DNA from: Paenibacillus hamazuiensis
GTDB lineage: Bacteria; Bacillota; Bacilli; Paenibacillales; NBRC-103111
Length of the DNA: 64,000 nt
Assembly: GCF_023276405.1 (NCBI RefSeq)
Contig: NZ_JALRMO010000001.1
Location: 4,650,001 to 4,714,000, forward strand
Reading direction: 5' to 3'
Part shown: in pieces, positions 34,290-43,202 of the stretch
Numbering within the stretch: position 1 is the stretch's first letter
Layout: the number at the start of each line of letters is the position of its first letter
Translations under genes and position numbers: made by a program
The notes under the pieces: model-generated
What the model was told of the DNA's origin: nothing
Database searches by the model: none
Seen by the model: the letters and a program-made list of their open reading frames with translations, nothing else

Positions 34290-37200
34290 TTATGGATTGA
34301 TGTATCCGACAAATTGCAGCAGTCGTTTCAGCATGACCGCCGATTGCGCACGGGATGCATTTTGCGCCGGCTCAATCGTAGAGTCGGTCATTCCGCTGAT
34401 GATACCGGCTTCCAGCGCTTGACCCAGAGCATCCTTCGCCCAGCCGCTCACTTTTGATTGATCGCTGAATTTATCCAGTCCGTTCGCTGCGCCTGCCGCC
34501 GACTTGCCGGCTGCTTTCAACGCGCGCGAGATCATGACCGCCATTTGCTCGCGGGTAATTTTCGCGTTCGGCCTGAAGGAGCCGTCCTCGAAGCCTTCGA
34601 TGAATCCGGCCTTGGAAGCCGCGCTGACCGCGCCGTAGAACCAGTCGCTCGGAGTGATGTCCCCGAAAGACGCTCCTTTTTCACCCGCCGGCATTCCGAG
34701 CGCCCGGACGAGCAGGGCGGCGAATTCCGCACGTGTAACTTCGGTATCCGGTGAGAAAGTGCTTTCCGAGGTCCCTTGCACGACCAGCTTGGAGGCGAGC
34801 AGCTCGACATCCGCCCGTGACCAGTGTCCGGCAATATCGTTAAACGATTTCTTGTGCTGCAGTACGCCGTAAACGCTGTTGACCGGACTGAGTATGACCG
34901 CTGTCATGACGCCATCGTTCATCCGGAACACCGTCGGCACGAATGCAGGTTGCCCATTCTCGATGCGAACGCCGGTCAGTTGGCTCAGGTCCGCTCCGGA
35001 CGGAACTGCGATCATCCGTTTCACCATCGTGCCGTTAAAGCTGTCGATCGTCCGGCTGCCGCTTGCGCTTTCTACCGACAGCTTGAACTCCGCCGCAGAC
35101 AGCAGCGTGGCGCCGTTCATACCCGTGATCAATTCATTCAGCTTCGTCCCTGACAAAGTCGTCAACGTTAAATTCAGCTTCATATCCTTGAGCTCCGCCC
35201 CCATTTCCTTGGCTGTTTGCGCAAGGTTGACCAGGTTGATCGGGAGCTCGTAGCTTGTCGATCCGGAATGAAGGACAATAACGGCATTTGGCACAGCTTG
35301 TGCCGCATCCGCAAGCACGCCGGCGGAAAGCCGAAGCGTTACGGTCGGCTCTGCCCCGTCGATATGAAACACGATTCGCTGCGCATTTGCATTTAGGCCC
35401 TTCAGGAGAGCAAATACATCGGCCAGCTTCTTGTCATCGATCGTTACGATAGTGGCGGCTCCGTCTTTGGTCGTGCTTATCATGTCAGCCGGCACTACGA
35501 TTCCGTTATCCGTAGGTGTCAATGCGGTTGTCGTCGGGGCAGGACTTCCGCCGCTGCCGCCAGAGCTGCCTCCGGAGCTGCCGCCACCGCTGCTGCCGGA
35601 GCGATCCGTCTTAACCGAAAGGCTCAGTTTCGGGCTCCAGTTGCCTGCGGCGTCGCCGGCCTGCACTTCAAAGGCATATGTCGTATTGCTCGATAATCCG
35701 CCGACCGAATATTGGTACACGGCACCGCTGACCGTTGTAAGAAGTTCGGTTCCCTTATAAATTCGATAGGATGTAACCTGGACGTTGTCCGTTGCCGACG
35801 GCCATTTCAGCGATACGTCGTGCCTGCCGACCGAAGCCGCCTCCAGCCTCGATCCTTGCGGCCACACCGGCGCTTCGGTATCTCCGGCGGTATCGGCCTT
35901 CGTCGTGACGCGTACGCTCGGGCCGTTCGCGCTCCAGTTGCCTGCAGCGTCGCCGGCTTGGATTTGGAAGAGATACGTCGTGCCTGCCGACAAACCGGTT
36001 ACGTTGTAGCTGTACACAGCGCCGGAAACCGATCCTATCTCAACGCCGTCTTTAGTAATTTTGTAATTCGCGACGCCCATATTATCGACAGCCGGTGTCC
36101 AGCGGAGCGTCGCGTTGGTTTGCGTAACTGCTTCCGCCTCCAGCTTGCTGCCCTCCGGCCATCTCGGCGCTTCGGCATCTCCGCTGGGCGGAGCGCTCTT
36201 GGTCGTTATTTGCGTGGACGGGCCGTTCTTGCTCCAGTTGCCCGCAGCATCGCCGGCTTCCACAAAGAAATTATAGACCGTATCCGGCTTCAGTCCGGTT
36301 ACCGTAAACAGTGTTTCCGGAGTGGTTCCGACTTCTTCCCGGTATACCGATTCGAGAACGGTGAGATTCACCCGCTTGCTGCCATAAACAGTTCCGCTGA
36401 CGGTAGCCAGCTCCTCGCGGTAAATCTTATACCCCTTGACTGCCGTATTGTCGGTGGCTGGCGGCCACTTCAGCGTAACGGACTGATGCGTCACGTTATC
36501 CGCCTCCAGCTTGCTGCCTTCCGGCCATGTCGGAGCCGCCGTATCGGGACCGCTTGTGTTCACATTCACGGTCAACGGGCTGCCCGTGACGTCGAACGGA
36601 AGCTGCCATTCCGCCGGATTCGCCGACGGATATCCCGCCAGCTTCAGCTGATCCGCCGCAATCGTCACGCTCGTATTGCCGGACGTCCCGCCGATCGGCA
36701 CGAACGTCAGTTCAATAACCGATGCCGGTTCCGTACCGGTTACGCCTGCCGTTCCTCCGACAAGCGCTTCGGCGAACGTAATCGTCCCGGCATCCACATT
36801 ATTCGCAATCAATGCCGATTCGCGTCCGGCGAACAGCTTTCCGGCTTTCACCTGCACTCCCGGCTCGCTCGTGTTCTCATCCTGCAGCTGCAAACGCGCA
36901 GGGTCGTACGTCAGCTGCACTTGCGCGCCGTATACGTTCGTGTAGTCGTCCGCGTTCACTTTCACGGTGAACGGCGTGCCTGCCGGCACTTCCGACTCGC
37001 TCGCCGTCAGCGAGATGATTGCTTTGCCGGCCTGCGAGCCGCCTGTAGTCGTCACGGTCTTGCTCAGTTTCGCGCTCCAGTTGCCCGCCGCGTCGCCTGC
37101 CTGAACCTCGAAGGCGTATGCCGTGTTCGCCGTCAAGCCATTCACGGTATAGCTGTTCACAGAGCCGGAAACCGTCGTTACTTCCGCTCCGTCCTTCAAA

Positions 37201-40200
37201 ATTTTATAGCCGATAACACCTACGTTGTCGCTGGCTGCCGGCCAATTCAGTGTCAAGCCGGTTGACGTAACGCCGCCTGCTTCCAACCTGCCGCCTTCCG
37301 GCCACGTTGGAGCTGCCGTATCGGGACCGCCCGCTTTCACGTTGACCTTGAGCGGACTGCCTGTCACGTCGAACGGAAGCTGCCATTCCGCCGGATTCGC
37401 CGACGGATATCCCGCCAGCTTCACCTGCTCGCTCAAAATCCCGATTTGCGTCTCCCCGTACGCAGGGCCTGTCGGAATAAACGTCAGCTCGATGACCGAT
37501 GCCGGCTCCGTTCCGGTTGCTCCTCCCGTTCCTCCGACGAGCGTCCCGGCGAACGTAATCGTTCCCGCATCCGCCTTATTCGCAATCAATGCCGATTCGC
37601 CTCCGGCGAACAGCGTTCCGGCTTTCACCTGCACTCCCGGCTCGCTTGCATTCTCATCCTGCAGCTGCAACCGCGCAGGATCATACGTCAGTTGCACTTG
37701 CGTGCCGTATACGTTCGTGTAATCGTCCGCGTTCACTTTCACGGTGAACGGCGTGCCTGCCGGCACTTCCGACTCGCTCGCCGTCAGCGAGATGACCGGT
37801 TTGGCCGCCGTCGCGTCCGCCGTCTTGAAGGACCAGACGATTTCGCTTGCATTGCCGTTACCCGCCGCATCCTTAACGGCCTGGGCGGGCACCGTCACCG
37901 TATATACGGTGTTTTCAGCGAATGCATCGTGCGCAATCGTCAGCTCGCTGCCGCTTATTGCAGCTTGTACCCCGGCCACAGGATTGCCGCCCGCGTCCTT
38001 GATGGCGATCCGTTGGAGCGCCGTACCGGCTGCGATCGGCTCATTGAATACGATCTTTACGACCGCATCCCGCGACGCATTCGTTGCTCCCGCTTCAGGA
38101 GAAGACGAAAGCTTGTCCGGAGGCGTTGTATCCGAAGCGCCGGAGGTTGTAAAGGACCAGACGATGTCCTCGTCGACAACATTTCCTGAGTAATCAGAGA
38201 AAGAATTGGCCGGAAGCCTCACCGTATAGGTCTTGCCTTCGGCAAAGGGTGCATGCGATAGGCTGAATTCTTTTTCATTCCAGATCTGGTTGACCAATGA
38301 TACCGGAACGCCGTTTTCATCTTTGATTGAAATCTGGTCAAACGCCGTATGACCTTTAATATGTTCGTTGAATACGGCTTTTACTTCGGCATCAACCGCC
38401 ACCTGGGTTGCACCATTTTGCGGAAAGAGGGAGACAATCGCCGGTTTTACCGTATCGGTTTCGACAGGAAGCGCAACCAGCTCGCTCTCGTTCTTCCCTT
38501 CCGCTAAAGTCGACAAATAGACGATCGGGTTCAAGCCGCTGTTGGTAAAATAAAGCGTATGCGGAAAGGGGGTTCCGCCGCCTATCATCCATTGGGCCAG
38601 CACCGTATCTTTGGCCGGACTCGCATATATGGTAAGAAATGCATTTTGAGGAATTGCATCGGCCGGCCCAAGCACAACCGCGTCAGGCGAGCTGGTATAG
38701 ACAGCTCTTAATTTAGCTGCGATCGGTGCAGGAGTCGTCTCGTCATAAGCCGCCGGCAACTCCACGGTAGCGCTGCCGGTTTTATTTTTCGCAACCGTCG
38801 ATATGGACACCGTTTTATGGTTGTTACTATTATTGAAAGTGAACTCGAACGATCCCGTACCGGTGGCCGTAGTCGTTTGTTCGATTTGGCTCGAGCTGAG
38901 CGGGTTAAACAAAATCACTTTCGCGTTCGGTTCAACCGCGCCGTCCCGCCCGGTCACTCTGGCCGATGACGGCGTCGCATTGTTAAATTGAATGCGCCCG
39001 GCATCCGGCGCCGACGTTTGCGGAGGGTTCACGTCACCCGAAAGAGGCGCCCATACCCATGCGGCGATCGGCGTCCCGCCCGTCGTCTTCTTCCAATCAT
39101 CCGCAGAGTTCGTATCGTCAGTCGATTTTCGTTCGAACACCGACATTTTATCGCTTAAATTATCCCGAATCACGAAGGGAGAATCGGGATAATCGTAATT
39201 GAAGATGAGTTCGTCAGCTTGCTGACCCGAGGCATTCCACAGCAGCAGCTTTTCTCCACCATGAGCAATATTGAAGCCGTTGGCCGGGGCCGTGACGACC
39301 GGAATTCCGTTCGTATCAGCTCCGACCGAACCCGTTCCATACCTCGTTTCGACGACAAGCAGCGATTTCGCTTTTATAATCGTATGATCGGGGAATTTCC
39401 ATTTCGGATTTTCTATCATCGGTGTAACGTAGTCGTTCATTTGCCAATTCGTCAGATCGATATCATGAGCGGTCACATTCGCCAATGTAATCCAGCCCCC
39501 GAAATTCCCGACGTGATATTTGGCAATCAACACTTTGTCTTCCGGCCGGGCGACGGTGGTGAATGACCAGACGATATCGCTCGCGTTGCCGTTACCTGCC
39601 ATATCCTTAACTGCGGAAGCAGGCACCGTCACCGTGTAAGTCGTGTTATGTTCGAAAGCAGCGTGCGCAATTGTCAGTTCATTGCCGATTACGGACGTCT
39701 GGACTCCGCTCACGGAGCTGTTGTTTGCACCTTTTACAGATACATTTTGTATCATAGAACCCGCAGCGACAGGTTCATTGAACGTTAACTTAATTATTGC
39801 GTCAAGCTCCGCATCCGCCGCTCCGTCTGCCGGAACGTTCGATACTTTGACCGGCGGGACCGTATCGGTTACAATGGCGCCGAGCGCGGTTGCAGCGCTC
39901 TCCGACTTGCCGGGCGCTGTGGCCGTTACGTAGACCGTCTGCAAAGACGCCGCATTGTTAAACGTCAGAGCGAACGATCCGGTTGCCGTTGCTGTAGCCG
40001 AACCGAGGACGGCCTCTTTGGCTGCGCTGCCGTACGCCTTGACGGTGGAGCCGGCTTCCACGGCTCCATCCTGACCGGTGACCTCAGCTGACGCGGGATT
40101 CGCGTTGTCAAACCGGAGCTTGTCCGCCGCAGGCGCAGCGGTCGGCGCCGGATTGCCCGCAAGCGGTGCCCACTCCCACGCCGGAATCGGCGTTTCCTGG

Positions 40201-40784
40201 CTCGCGATTTTCGTCCAATCGGCTGCCGTATCGGTATCCGTCGTCGAGACCCGTTCGTACGCTTCTCTCCTTCCTAAAAAACCTTCGATTATGTAAGGCG
40301 AATCGGGGTACTCCCAATTAAATATGAGCTCATCGGCAATTTGGCCGTCTGCGTTCCAAAGTAATACCTTATCCCCGCCGCGGGATAACCCGAATAACAA
40401 TTCCCCCGGCGATTTCACCACCGGAATTCCGTGCGCCACAGCTTCCGAGGTGCCGGAACCGGCTATCTGCTCTACAACCAAGAGCGATTTGGCTTTAATG
40501 ATCGTATGATCGGGAAATTTCCATTTTGCAGTCGGCGGATCCCCCGGGGCATTGTAATCGTTCATTTGCCAATTCGTCAGATCGATATCGCGGTCCGTCA
40601 CGTTAGCCAGTGTAATCCAATAACCGTAAGAACCCGCATGATATTTCACGATCATCACCTCTTGCGCGACAGCAGCGGCCGCCGGGGCGATCCTCCACGA
40701 CAGGCTGCCGAGCAGGGCAGCGCAGAGTTCTGCGAGCAAAATCATTGCAAGCCACAATCGGCTGTTCCATTTGCGTCTGGTCAC
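34290..40784 (-). CDS. SLH-anchored surface scaffold with two cohesin-like domains
   Basis: About 2164 aa. I chose GTG at 40784 because GAGGAGG lies 6 nt upstream and a signal peptide starts there (RLWLAMILLAELCAALLG). Approximate domains: lamin-tail 40-198; Ig-like 205-300; Big_5 300-410; lamin-tail 412-581; Ig-like modules 590-790; Big_5 795-900 and 905-990; cohesin-like 994-1146; FN3 1150-1248; cohesin-like 1251-1408; three FN3 1415-1728; Gly/Ser linker near 1728-1748; unassigned 1755-1970; three SLH 1976-2164. The cohesins share TPFTVKVNADDYTNVYG and VQLTYDPARLQLQDEN. SLH domains bind pyruvylated wall polymer. The protein has no catalytic domain, as expected of a scaffold. Both dockerin proteins are encoded directly downstream. 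Confidence 0.85.
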   Translation of the reverse strand: MTRRKWNSRLWLAMILLAELCAALLGSLSWRIAPAAAAVAQEVMIVKYHAGSYGYWITLANVTDRDIDLTNWQMNDYNAPGDPPTAKWKFPDHTIIKAKSLLVVEQIAGSGTSEAVAHGIPVVKSPGELLFGLSRGGDKVLLWNADGQIADELIFNWEYPDSPYIIEGFLGRREAYERVSTTDTDTAADWTKIASQETPIPAWEWAPLAGNPAPTAAPAADKLRFDNANPASAEVTGQDGAVEAGSTVKAYGSAAKEAVLGSATATATGSFALTFNNAASLQTVYVTATAPGKSESAATALGAIVTDTVPPVKVSNVPADGAADAELDAIIKLTFNEPVAAGSMIQNVSVKGANNSSVSGVQTSVIGNELTIAHAAFEHNTTYTVTVPASAVKDMAGNGNASDIVWSFTTVARPEDKVLIAKYHVGNFGGWITLANVTAHDIDLTNWQMNDYVTPMIENPKWKFPDHTIIKAKSLLVVETRYGTGSVGADTNGIPVVTAPANGFNIAHGGEKLLLWNASGQQADELIFNYDYPDSPFVIRDNLSDKMSVFERKSTDDTNSADDWKKTTGGTPIAAWVWAPLSGDVNPPQTSAPDAGRIQFNNATPSSARVTGRDGAVEPNAKVILFNPLSSSQIEQTTTATGTGSFEFTFNNSNNHKTVSISTVAKNKTGSATVELPAAYDETTPAPIAAKLRAVYTSSPDAVVLGPADAIPQNAFLTIYASPAKDTVLAQWMIGGGTPFPHTLYFTNSGLNPIVYLSTLAEGKNESELVALPVETDTVKPAIVSLFPQNGATQVAVDAEVKAVFNEHIKGHTAFDQISIKDENGVPVSLVNQIWNEKEFSLSHAPFAEGKTYTVRLPANSFSDYSGNVVDEDIVWSFTTSGASDTTPPDKLSSSPEAGATNASRDAVVKIVFNEPIAAGTALQRIAIKDAGGNPVAGVQAAISGSELTIAHDAFAENTVYTVTVPAQAVKDAAGNGNASEIVWSFKTADATAAKPVISLTASESEVPAGTPFTVKVNADDYTNVYGTQVQLTYDPARLQLQDENASEPGVQVKAGTLFAGGESALIANKADAGTITFAGTLVGGTGGATGTEPASVIELTFIPTGPAYGETQIGILSEQVKLAGYPSANPAEWQLPFDVTGSPLKVNVKAGGPDTAAPTWPEGGRLEAGGVTSTGLTLNWPAASDNVGVIGYKILKDGAEVTTVSGSVNSYTVNGLTANTAYAFEVQAGDAAGNWSAKLSKTVTTTGGSQAGKAIISLTASESEVPAGTPFTVKVNADDYTNVYGAQVQLTYDPARLQLQDENTSEPGVQVKAGKLFAGRESALIANNVDAGTITFAEALVGGTAGVTGTEPASVIELTFVPIGGTSGNTSVTIAADQLKLAGYPSANPAEWQLPFDVTGSPLTVNVNTSGPDTAAPTWPEGSKLEADNVTHQSVTLKWPPATDNTAVKGYKIYREELATVSGTVYGSKRVNLTVLESVYREEVGTTPETLFTVTGLKPDTVYNFFVEAGDAAGNWSKNGPSTQITTKSAPPSGDAEAPRWPEGSKLEAEAVTQTNATLRWTPAVDNMGVANYKITKDGVEIGSVSGAVYSYNVTGLSAGTTYLFQIQAGDAAGNWSANGPSVRVTTKADTAGDTEAPVWPQGSRLEAASVGRHDVSLKWPSATDNVQVTSYRIYKGTELLTTVSGAVYQYSVGGLSSNTTYAFEVQAGDAAGNWSPKLSLSVKTDRSGSSGGGSSGGSSGGSGGSPAPTTTALTPTDNGIVVPADMISTTKDGAATIVTIDDKKLADVFALLKGLNANAQRIVFHIDGAEPTVTLRLSAGVLADAAQAVPNAVIVLHSGSTSYELPINLVNLAQTAKEMGAELKDMKLNLTLTTLSGTKLNELITGMNGATLLSAAEFKLSVESASGSRTIDSFNGTMVKRMIAVPSGADLSQLTGVRIENGQPAFVPTVFRMNDGVMTAVILSPVNSVYGVLQHKKSFNDIAGHWSRADVELLASKLVVQGTSESTFSPDTEVTRAEFAALLVRALGMPAGEKGASFGDITPSDWFYGAVSAASKAGFIEGFEDGSFRPNAKITREQMAVMISRALKAAGKSAAGAANGLDKFSDQSKVSGWAKDALGQALEAGIISGMTDSTIEPAQNASRAQSAVMLKRLLQFVGYINP

Positions 40785-40830
40785 TGTAGTCCTCCTCGTC
40801 CATTTATCGAGCTTTTGAAAAGGGAAACAC

Positions 40831-40864
40831 CCGGAAAGCCTCCCCTGTGGGGAGGCCGATCCGG
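40831..40864 (-). promoter_or_regulatory. Hairpin between the accessory gene and the scaffold gene
   Basis: GCCTCCCC and GGGGAGGC form a tight stem with a TGTG/ACAG loop, extended by CCGGA/TCCGG on the outside. On the minus strand it is followed by TTTCCGGGTGTTTCCC, only weakly U-rich. It may be a leaky terminator or an RNA-stability element that lowers scaffold expression relative to the first gene. Confidence 0.55.
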
Positions 40865-40899
40865 ATTGTATTCCGTTACTCATTCATATGATCCGCTTC

Positions 40900-42375
40900 T
40901 TACTTTGCCGTAATATCGGAAGTTGTGCGAGGCAGCAATTCGATCGTCGTATTGAAGACGGAGCTGATGCCGACGATGTCGAACTTGTTTGCGGAAGACT
41001 TCGGCAAGCCTTGCAGATACGTCTTCACATCCGTTCCTGCCTGTGCATATACGACCAGATCGTTCGTACCGTCGGTCACGACGACACCGCCGGCACCGGT
41101 TGTATAATCGGATTTGATCCACACGTTCTGCACCTTCACCAGTTTGCCTTCGTTAGCTTCGCCAACCTGATTAACGGCTACGACCGAAGGAGCGGGCAGC
41201 GTGATCAGATTATCGGATTTCACCTGAATGTCATAAACGTCAAGCTCCAGATCGTTATTGTAGTTGGCCACTGTGCCGAATACGACGACTTCTTGTCCGA
41301 CCGTCAAGCCGCTGATCCCGTTTGCCTTGTATACGCGAATGCCTGCTGTCGTATCCTGAATCCATACATTATTGCTTCCAAAAACACCCGTAACTTCACC
41401 GCGTACGGAGACGATTTGTCCGACCGCAGTCGAACGAACGGCGGAAATGTTCGAAGAGAGGATCGGCGCCGTGGAGAACGTCCATGTTTTCAACCCGTTT
41501 TTGCTGCTGCCGCTTAAAACAAACCCTTCCGGAATCGTAATCTCGTATTCCTTGCCGGCTGTCAGATTAGGCAGATCGATGGTCAGCGTGCTGCCGACGA
41601 CATCGACGGCGGCGTCAGCGTGGCTGAACGTGGCGACCGACAGGGAATCCGTTTTGTTCAGCAGCGTCACGGAGCCGGTTCCCGGGGCTACCGTTTTATC
41701 AAACGTAACCGTCAGGTTGGCGGTAGTAGCTACATTCACCGCGTTCTCGACCGGAGATACTGCCGTTATAACAGGAGCGCTGGTTGTTTGCCCGGGAAGC
41801 GGAGCCCACGCATAAGCTTGAACTGCCGTACCGGAAACCGCCTGCCAATCTGCAGCTTTGTCGGTGTCCGTTGCCGTCTTGCGCTCGAACGACGAGCCGC
41901 TGGTCGAGGAAGAGGCAATGCTGAAGCCCTCTACCGAGTTGGAGGAACCCCAAGCTAAGCCGTCAACCAGCGCATTGGAGGCGTTGATCAGATCGAGACG
42001 GTCGCTGGCGCCGGCAAAATTGAAGCTGCCGCCTGTGATTGTGGCCACTCCTTTGGCCGCCGCACCGGAGTTGCCTGCCGTTTTCTCAATGACGAGCAGC
42101 TTCTTCGCCTGAATTTTCGAACCGGACGGGAAAGTCCATTTGGCTTGCGCCGCACCGGAGCCGCTGTAGTCCTGCAGAGCCCAGTTGGTCAAATCGATGT
42201 CCGTCGTACCCAGGTTGGCGAGCGTCACCCACTCTTCGGCGCCGTCCGAACCGTTGAACACTTCGGCGATGACAACCGTGTTCGAAGCGGCTTGCGCTGC
42301 TGGAGCGACAGGGGATAAGGATGCGAGCAAACTTGCGGCCATGAAGGCCGGAGCGAATTTACGGAACAGTTTCAT
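40900..42375 (-). CDS. Secreted lamin-tail / OB-fold accessory protein
   Basis: A 491-aa protein with a signal peptide (about residues 1-30, ending APAAQAAS). Domains: lamin-tail about 31-190 (TVVIAEVFNGSDGAEEWVTL), Big_5 Ig-like about 200-310, OB-fold about 315-490 (VRGEVTGVFGSNNVWIQDTTAG). There is no nuclease domain, no SLH and no dockerin. The three modules are the same as in the downstream nucleases, so it looks like a non-catalytic relative, perhaps a DNA- or wall-binding component. GAGGAGG precedes the ATG at 42375. The start overlaps the stop of a 47-codon ORF by ATGA. It is the first large gene of the cohesin-nuclease operon. Confidence 0.82.
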   Translation of the reverse strand: MKLFRKFAPAFMAASLLASLSPVAPAAQAASNTVVIAEVFNGSDGAEEWVTLANLGTTDIDLTNWALQDYSGSGAAQAKWTFPSGSKIQAKKLLVIEKTAGNSGAAAKGVATITGGSFNFAGASDRLDLINASNALVDGLAWGSSNSVEGFSIASSSTSGSSFERKTATDTDKAADWQAVSGTAVQAYAWAPLPGQTTSAPVITAVSPVENAVNVATTANLTVTFDKTVAPGTGSVTLLNKTDSLSVATFSHADAAVDVVGSTLTIDLPNLTAGKEYEITIPEGFVLSGSSKNGLKTWTFSTAPILSSNISAVRSTAVGQIVSVRGEVTGVFGSNNVWIQDTTAGIRVYKANGISGLTVGQEVVVFGTVANYNNDLELDVYDIQVKSDNLITLPAPSVVAVNQVGEANEGKLVKVQNVWIKSDYTTGAGGVVVTDGTNDLVVYAQAGTDVKTYLQGLPKSSANKFDIVGISSVFNTTIELLPRTTSDITAK

Positions 42376-42515
42376 AGGGTCATTACCTCCTCAAATTTTT
42401 CATTTCTGACGATTGCGGATGCAGTGTGCCCAAGACCATGCTGCCTTGGCGATCCTTTCCAGCCGTGTAACGATCGCCTTCGCTGTTCATGTCGTATCCT
42501 ACCGAACTCCAGCAT
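42372..42515 (-). CDS. Putative 47-aa leader peptide coupled to the accessory gene
   Basis: An ATG at 42515 follows AAAGGAGGGG directly, and the frame ends in ATGA at 42372, overlapping the ATG of the accessory protein. The peptide is strongly basic (MLEFGRIRHEQRRRS at the start, many Arg and His). No homologous family is recognised. The perfect ribosome site and the overlap suggest translational coupling or a regulatory leader. The alternative is that this stretch is a folded RNA: GGCGATC and GATCGCC in it can pair. Confidence 0.5.
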   Translation of the reverse strand: MLEFGRIRHEQRRRSLHGWKGSPRQHGLGHTASAIVRNEKFEEVMTL

Positions 42516-42535
42516 TTCCCCTCCTTTCCGCCAAC

Positions 42536-42609
42536 AAAAAAATCCCCGGGAAACAGCCATAGAAGCTTGGCCGTCCCGAGGACTTCGTTGTACCAGCAAA
42601 TTGAGTATA
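42536..42609 (-). promoter_or_regulatory. Operon promoter and attenuator-like leader hairpin
   Basis: TGCTATACT, an extended -10 element (hexamer at 42604-42609), is followed within about 20 nt by a long hairpin. TCCTCGGGA...GGCCA pairs with TGGCTG...TCCCGGGGA (42543-42582, with a small bulge), and a TTTTTTT run follows (42536-42542). It is an intrinsic terminator placed between promoter and first ribosome site, the layout of an attenuator or riboswitch expression platform. I could not match the sensor part to c-di-GMP or other known classes. Confidence 0.6.
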
Positions 42610-42760
42610 GCATGATTTTTGGACAAATATGTTAAGCGAATGTACGGGCAATTTAAAGGTTGCGTATCGAAAAAAGAAACAAATTGTATCATTTTCACGA
42701 AAATTAATATGCCGTCTACAAAATTCAATGAAATTCGCAGCGGTGTCTCTATCAAACCGG

Positions 42761-42949
42761 CTATTCCGTTGGCCCGAGCGGCTTCAGCATAAAAGGGAGC
42801 TCGGCTTTTTCCTTGCATTGCGGGCAAATGACCTGCACAACCTCCCTCGACTGCACGGCCAAGATTAGTCTCGCCCGGATACGAATCGTACCATCCTCTT
42901 GCTCGTCAACGAGCAATCGCCCGCACTTCAAACAGCTATACCCGACCAC
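42761..42949 (-). CDS. Small zinc-ribbon protein (Com-like)
   Basis: A 62-aa protein with two Cys pairs, YSCLKCGRLL at residues 5-14 and VICPQCKEKAE near 40-50, typical of a zinc ribbon. The start is GTG at 42949 with GGGGAGG 9 nt upstream. It is reminiscent of Com-type translational regulators and small zinc-binding proteins. It lies alone on the minus strand upstream of the operon leader and its role is unknown. Confidence 0.7.
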   Translation of the reverse strand: MVGYSCLKCGRLLVDEQEDGTIRIRARLILAVQSREVVQVICPQCKEKAELPFMLKPLGPTE

Positions 42950-43202
42950 CTGGCTATTCCTCCCCTCTTGTTCCTTGTCACAAGGTACCGTCGCTTCCTT
43001 ATACCCCGCATTATGTTATATATTGTAATTAATGCGAATATAAGGATCGGATGTTAGGAGAGGATGAAATATAGATTAAGTTTTGGTGAACAAGCTCCTG
43101 AAATAAATATTTTTAGGATTGATTGATAATATCCCTGTCATCAAATATGATTTTATAAAGGAATCCATAAACTGGATCCATTTCACGCAAAGGACTTGTT
43201 CA

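Noticed and set aside
35712-37265. 517-codon plus-strand frame with repeats
   Set aside because: The apparent repeats only mirror the cohesin and FN3 duplications of the scaffold gene on the other strand.
42376-42610. Known riboswitch class (c-di-GMP-I, c-di-AMP)
   Set aside because: I looked for the conserved core strings of these classes and did not find them; the element is left as unidentified.
43060-43126. Tiny ORF with GGAGAGG (about 20 codons) before the metallophosphoesterase gene
   Set aside because: The ribosome site touches the ATG, the peptide is short and has no features; it may be a remnant but cannot be supported.
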